DNA of 64,000 nt from the NCBI GenBank assembly GCA_030620095.1, contig JAUTXW010002390.1:352501-416500 (forward strand), given 5' to 3'. Positions 59,749 to 64,000 of the stretch are shown here, one piece after another; positions within the stretch are counted from its first letter, which is position 1, and every line of letters starts with the position of its first letter. Both the position numbers and the translations under genes were made by a program. Below the pieces are notes generated by a model. That model saw only the letters and a program-made list of their open reading frames with translations, had not been told where the DNA came from and made no database searches. This stretch comes from Kuschelorhynchus macadamiae (Eukaryota; Arthropoda; Insecta; Coleoptera; Curculionidae).

Positions 59749-60143
59749 TCTGGTTGGATCCCGAAGATATTTTGGTCAGTTACGATGTAGAATCACTATA
59801 CACAAATGTTCCTGTCAACGACTCAATTTCCATTATATCAGACATATTGGATCATAATAATCTTGATAAGAACCTAATAGACCTAGTGGAAGCTTGTCTT
59901 ACATCTACTTATTTCATCTTGCAAGGAACGTTTGATGAACAAACTTCAGGGGCAGGTATGGGATCTCCTCTTTCACCTGTGGTAGCGAATATCTTTATGG
60001 AAGCCTTTGAAGATATTGCTCTAACATCCGTTCCATTAAAACCTAAACACTGGTTCAGATATGTCGATAATACTTTTGTAGTATGGCCTCACGGACAGGA
60101 TAATCTTCTCATATTTCTGAGTATTACAGCACGTCTCAGATAA
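59749..60143 (+). pseudogene. Penelope-like RT fragment with mutated catalytic site
   Basis: An open 130-codon piece reads 'DILVSYDVESLYTNVPV' (RT block A with its Asp), 'LTSTYFILQGTF', 'GAGMGSPLSPVVANIFMEAF' (block B) and 'KPKHWFRYVDNTFVVW'. The catalytic YVDD is YVDN, so the second Asp is lost. It is the same subfamily as the copy at 29.4 kb, overlapping it only in 'KPKHWFRYVD...NLLIFL'. It ends just before a (TA)n tract. Confidence 0.85.
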
Positions 60144-60152
60144 CCCATACAC

Positions 60153-60154
<2 letters not shown>

Positions 60155-60201
<47 letters not shown>
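60155..60201. repeat. (TA)n microsatellite
   Basis: About 23 TA units directly after the Penelope-like fragment. Confidence 0.95.
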
Positions 60202-60204
<3 letters not shown>

Positions 60205-60205
<1 letters not shown>

Positions 60206-62228
60206 ATTTAGTAAATGGAGTATAATTCATGAGCAAACATGATACGTAAAAATGTGAATTCTGAAGAAGCAGGCAGATTTCAGAAAGTGCAGAGGGGAAC
60301 ATTTTTAGCATCAAAACTAAAGGAATCACTAAATAAACTTTAAGGAGTGGTAAGAAATTGCTAGCACTAAGTATTAAAAGTGCCGAGTAATACAAGGAGC
60401 CACAAAAATAGAAAAACAGAAAAAACGAAGCATTAAAATTATTCGGATAAGTTCTTAATTACCCTCTTTGATGTCAAATTGCTAAATACGTTGAAAAAAA
60501 AATATGTTAACAAAGTTAGACTCTAAAATTAAAATATATTGAAACCATAACTTCATTACATTCCCGTTTCTTGCACGCTTTTTCTAATGTTTTTACACAA
60601 ATTGGTGAGTTTCAGTTTTGACTTGAAATACACGGACATCAAAATCTTGTAGATTGACTGATGACAAGTCTTAAATACAACTCGCGCACCCGTTCCTATA
60701 GCCTGTTATAGATTATGTCATTGTGTTCTTTAATTGTGCTGTAGTAATTTTTACATAGCAATTTCCACGTTTTTCATTATGTAGTAGAGTAATGAATTGA
60801 TTATAGAATTTTTGAAACTGTAAGAGGGAGAACCTATCATACGGAATCCACAAAATTAAGACTACTAAGATAGATATCGTGTTATGATGCTAATAAATGA
60901 ATGTAAATTATTCAGTCTTCCTTTAAATTGTTAAAGAAGAAGGAAGAAAATCCAATAGCTGGTTATTGGATTCAAAAAACAACGAAACAGACCAAACTAA
61001 AGAAAAATGATCAGCGATGGTGTAATGATTAAAAATAAGCCACTTCAGGCTATTTTGTTAGGCCAAGCTTCGTGAGAACGATGAAAAGTCGTAATTCTAC
61101 CCACCAAAAATTGACAACTGCGAGCCTTAGTTTGCTACGCCACATGCCGAGCCAGGTGGTGCCCTGGGAGCAAAGCCTTACAGGTTTTTGGATATTGTTA
61201 CTGATAAGAAAAAATTCTGCTTTACGAAGTTTTATCTCCATACATAAGGGTTAAAGCCATGCTTACCTGTATGTTTAAAACCGTTGTAGTATCGTTGGCT
61301 TTATTAAAAGAAAAAATTAATAATTTCAAATGTTTTTTTTTAAGATTGTTAAGTTTTAAAGTTACCTCTAGGTTTTCTGTAAAATAAACTATAGTGAAAC
61401 TGAACAGCTTAATCTTTAATGTTGCACCAACTGTCCACTATAAAAATTAAACTTTAACTTTGCTTAGTCTATAAATTGCATTGCAGAAGGTTCAAGTCCC
61501 GAAGAATTAAACTGTAATAAAATAATTATTCAATTTGCAGAAAGTAACAATTAAAATTTTGATTATTGTTTGAACAGTTTGACTTTAATTTCTTTCTAAT
61601 TTACTTACATGTTTTTCAAAATATTCGTTATATTTCTTTAATACCATGTAGATTTTTAGTGCAATCAATGTTCACTGTTTTAATTAGTACAGAGCAAAAC
61701 GGCCCGAGAACTGGGCGATTGCTTTTGTTCATGTTTTTGCATCCCTTCTTAAAAATTAATTTTTTGCATAGATCCGAATAGGATCGCTTTTAGAGTTTAC
61801 TGAATGTTGTTTGGCTTGATTCATCTGAACGCTAACTTACAGACCACATATTAAAGGTTTGCGTTTTTGCTAGGTCAGTTTGATACTATCACCCCCGTTG
61901 GTTCTTCTAATAAAGACGCCCCTCGGTCTGTTCCTTTAATTCTTTTTAAGTCATGGTATTGTAAATAGAGTAACTGATATAATAGCTAGTAAAACTCAAG
62001 ACATAGAAGTTCACATCGAAGCTATACATAAGTATTCTGTGTATTAACACGAGACGTCTCCCAACAATTTAACGTTGTTTAAGAAGCGAATCTGATTACT
62101 TTTTATCATTTTATTAAGATGTCTATATATTTCACTATCTAATTAATAGCAGGTATTAAAAAATTTAGTGTATCTGATTTACGAAGAACTAATGCATGCT
62201 TTTTAGTGCGGCTCTAAGCCTAAAGGTA
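60205..62228. other. AT-rich DNA with no identified feature
   Basis: About 2 kb with only short chance frames. A GGTTCAAGTCC motif at 61488 looks like a tRNA B box, but no cloverleaf surrounds it. Confidence 0.35.
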
Positions 62229-62229
62229 G

Positions 62230-62282
<53 letters not shown>
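62230..62282. repeat. (TA)n microsatellite
   Basis: About 26 TA units. Chance Tyr/Ile frames cross it on both strands. Confidence 0.95.
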
Positions 62283-62285
<3 letters not shown>

Positions 62286-62780
62286 CTGTCTTCCACACTG
62301 AATGTCGTAATAACAAAAAAATTACAAAATGAGTTTCGCCACCCCCAGCCACTTCGAACTGCCGCTCGTTCCCACAAAGTATCATAACTGCATTGGCGAA
62401 AACTCCTAAGCTATAGCAGACAAAATAAATGACGTATCTAACAAAATTTAATTTTTTAATCACACTAAACATCGTAACTTAACTTACGACCTTTTGTAAA
62501 GAATGCTTATTAAAGCAGTATCAAATCATACAAACTGTTGTATGTGTAGTTAGTTCACTTTGTGCGAAATATTTTCGTTGCGGCTTTTGAGAACGTAGAC
62601 CTAAGTGAAGCGTTAACATGAGGTTTTATGTTTGTGAACATAAACATAACCTATCAAATACTGTGTTGTGCCAGTAGTAGTTTTTGGTATAATTTAGGTG
62701 TGAACTATACATAGAAGTTAAGAGTTATTGATACTTATTGGAAATGCGACTGTTTAATACAAAAAGATATAGTATTACAA
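62283..62780. other. AT-rich DNA with no identified feature
   Basis: No coding motif is recognised, though it may include the 5' flank of the transposon-like gene that follows. Confidence 0.35.
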
Positions 62781-62799
62781 TCAAGTGCATACATATGTT

Positions 62800-64000
62800 T
62801 ATACCTGAAGAACATGTTTCGCTATACGACGATGAATTATTGAATGACGTTATAATCGCTTCCACTGTGAAAAATCCCGAACACTACACAATTGAAGGTA
62901 GGTAGAAAGAAAATGTCGCAGCAGAAAATCAAAACGCCTTAATAAAAAACATAAATCGAAGAGATTGCGAGGCATAGGAAAAGAATATAAAAACCCTCTG
63001 AATAAAAAAACTGTCCCAGCAAAAACTATTCGAATTCGATGCAGTGGCGAAAGTTGTAAACAAGTAGACAAACTTGGTAGTGACATAAGTAATAACCAAC
63101 GAGAATTAATATTCACCCAGTAATTTGCCCTAGGCGATATTACAAGGCAATGAGAGTTTCTAGTAGGTCACATTGAAAAAATGAAAACAGCCAGGAAAAC
63201 TAATACGAAGGAGCAATCTCGGAGAAATTTTAGTTTACGTTATTATCTGACAATTGAAGAGAAAAGGAAGGTAGTTTGCAAGAATCTATTTTTTAGTACG
63301 TTAGATATATCAGAACGGACTTGTAGAACTGCATTAAATGAGGCGAAAGGCCTAGAAGTCACGCGAAATTAAAAAAGGAATATCAGACAAGAGAGAAAAT
63401 TTCGGAACACATAGATAGGTTTCTTAAGGTTGAAACAAATTATTGTAGATCTTCCAGTTCTAGAATGTACCTTAATCTTGACTTATCTCTTTTCAAAGTG
63501 TACAACATGTTCCTACATTAATTGAAACAGACAACATCCTAATCAAAGCCCAGTTTTTCCACATACCGAAAAGTGTTCTTGATAAAAATATATTTTGGTT
63601 TTTCGCACAAAAAACGGTATGTGTTCTTTGTGTGTTAGGTATAAGCAAGGAGATGATGAAATAAAGAAAAATTAAAAGAGAGATATGAAAAACACACTCT
63701 AGAGAAACTCAAAGTAAGAAAACGAAAAGAAGAATCCAAAGTTCAATCATGCAAAGATAAATCTATTTTACGTGCAGTTTTCGATCTACAACGGCACAGA
63801 TCTACAGTTGAGCACAACACAAAGTATAAAATCTGTAGTTCTATATTCGGATGGATATTTTGGTCAGAATAAGAGCTCCATTATGACTGCAATGTATATT
63901 AAATTCAATTCAGTAATTTAAAGAAGTCGAAACCATATCTCTCATAAATTCCTCCAAAGTGACGCCAATTGGTTGGAGAGACTTTTTGGACTTCAAAAGT
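62800..64000 (+). pseudogene. Decayed arthropod transposon-like gene (continues beyond window)
   Basis: Plus-strand frames, broken by stops, give 'PEEHVSLYDDELLNDVIIAS' and 'VKNPEHYTIEG' (about 62805-62900), then 'RLRGIGKEYKNPLNKKTVPAKTIR' followed by Cys residues (about 62960-63060). An open piece follows (63181-63372) with 'RYYLTIEEKRKVVCKNLFFSTLDISERT'. Later come 'KYKQGDDE'-like text, 'AVFDLQRH' (about 63775) and 'KSVVLYSDGYFGQNKSS' (about 63828-63880). The order 'CK.FFL.TL.ISERT ... FDLQ ... YSDGCxGQN' matches a large group of uncharacterised insect repeat-encoded proteins that I recall as having a C-terminal DUF7869-type domain. That family name is from memory. The YSD block may hold a catalytic Asp. 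Confidence 0.55.

Noticed and set aside
61480..61505. tRNA-like B box (GGTTCAAGTCC)
   Set aside because: The flanking bases do not pair into a T stem, and no D or anticodon arm is found upstream.

Overview
The window reads as AT-rich arthropod (most likely insect, possibly beetle) nuclear DNA from a gene-poor, transposon-packed region. The basis is the mix of element families (BEL/Pao, Ty3/gypsy, Transib, Penelope-like, R2-type and jockey-type LINEs, Tc1/mariner, pogo, hAT MITEs), nine long (TA)n tracts, a short CCTAA (insect telomere-type) run and spliceosomal GT/AG junctions. I see no convincing host gene, tRNA, rRNA or bacterial feature. Nearly every recognisable reading frame belongs to a mobile element, and most are broken.

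Layout. 0.5-3 kb: two hAT-type MITEs with 8-bp target duplications, one of them inserted in a tandem-repeat element. 3.7-5.8 kb (-): a decayed pogo/Tigger-like gene. 6-10 kb: essentially featureless, with one small MITE at 10.1 kb. 11.2-12.1 kb: a LINE RT ruin, followed by (TA)n and a perfect 26-bp-arm palindrome. 14.1-17.7 kb: two copies of one RNase H-bearing LINE facing each other. 20.1-20.9 kb: the 3' end of an R2-type LINE. 21.0-25.0 kb: two opposed copies of one mariner-like family separated by a complete but dead Tc1-like element. 29.3-30.4, 35.3-36.7 and 59.7-60.1 kb: Penelope-like fragments (RT and GIY-YIG). 31.4-32.3 kb: a foldback element. 15, 25.6, 32.3-33.1, 34.7-35.3 and 38.8-39.9 kb: copies of a family with a GTCTGTCTGTC head and degenerate ~100-140 bp units, three of them capped by a 22-nt hairpin. 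57.1-59.7 kb (-): an APE/RT LINE. 62.8-64.0 kb: a decayed transposon-like gene running off the window.

The centrepiece is a three-level nest at about 42.9-56.7 kb. An old Ty3/gypsy element was entered, inside its RNase H region, by a Transib (RAG1-like) DNA transposon at 45073-54882. Its ends begin with CACAGTG, the consensus heptamer of vertebrate V(D)J recombination signals, and it has a CGGCG target duplication. A BEL/Pao retrotransposon with identical 188-bp LTRs (45097-51178, TATGT target duplication) later landed 24 bp inside one Transib terminal repeat. The Transib gene is nearly complete across three exons but carries one in-frame stop and one frame change. The BEL polyprotein is nearly intact with one frame change. 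An extra CGGCG copy at one Transib junction suggests that the site was used, vacated and re-used.
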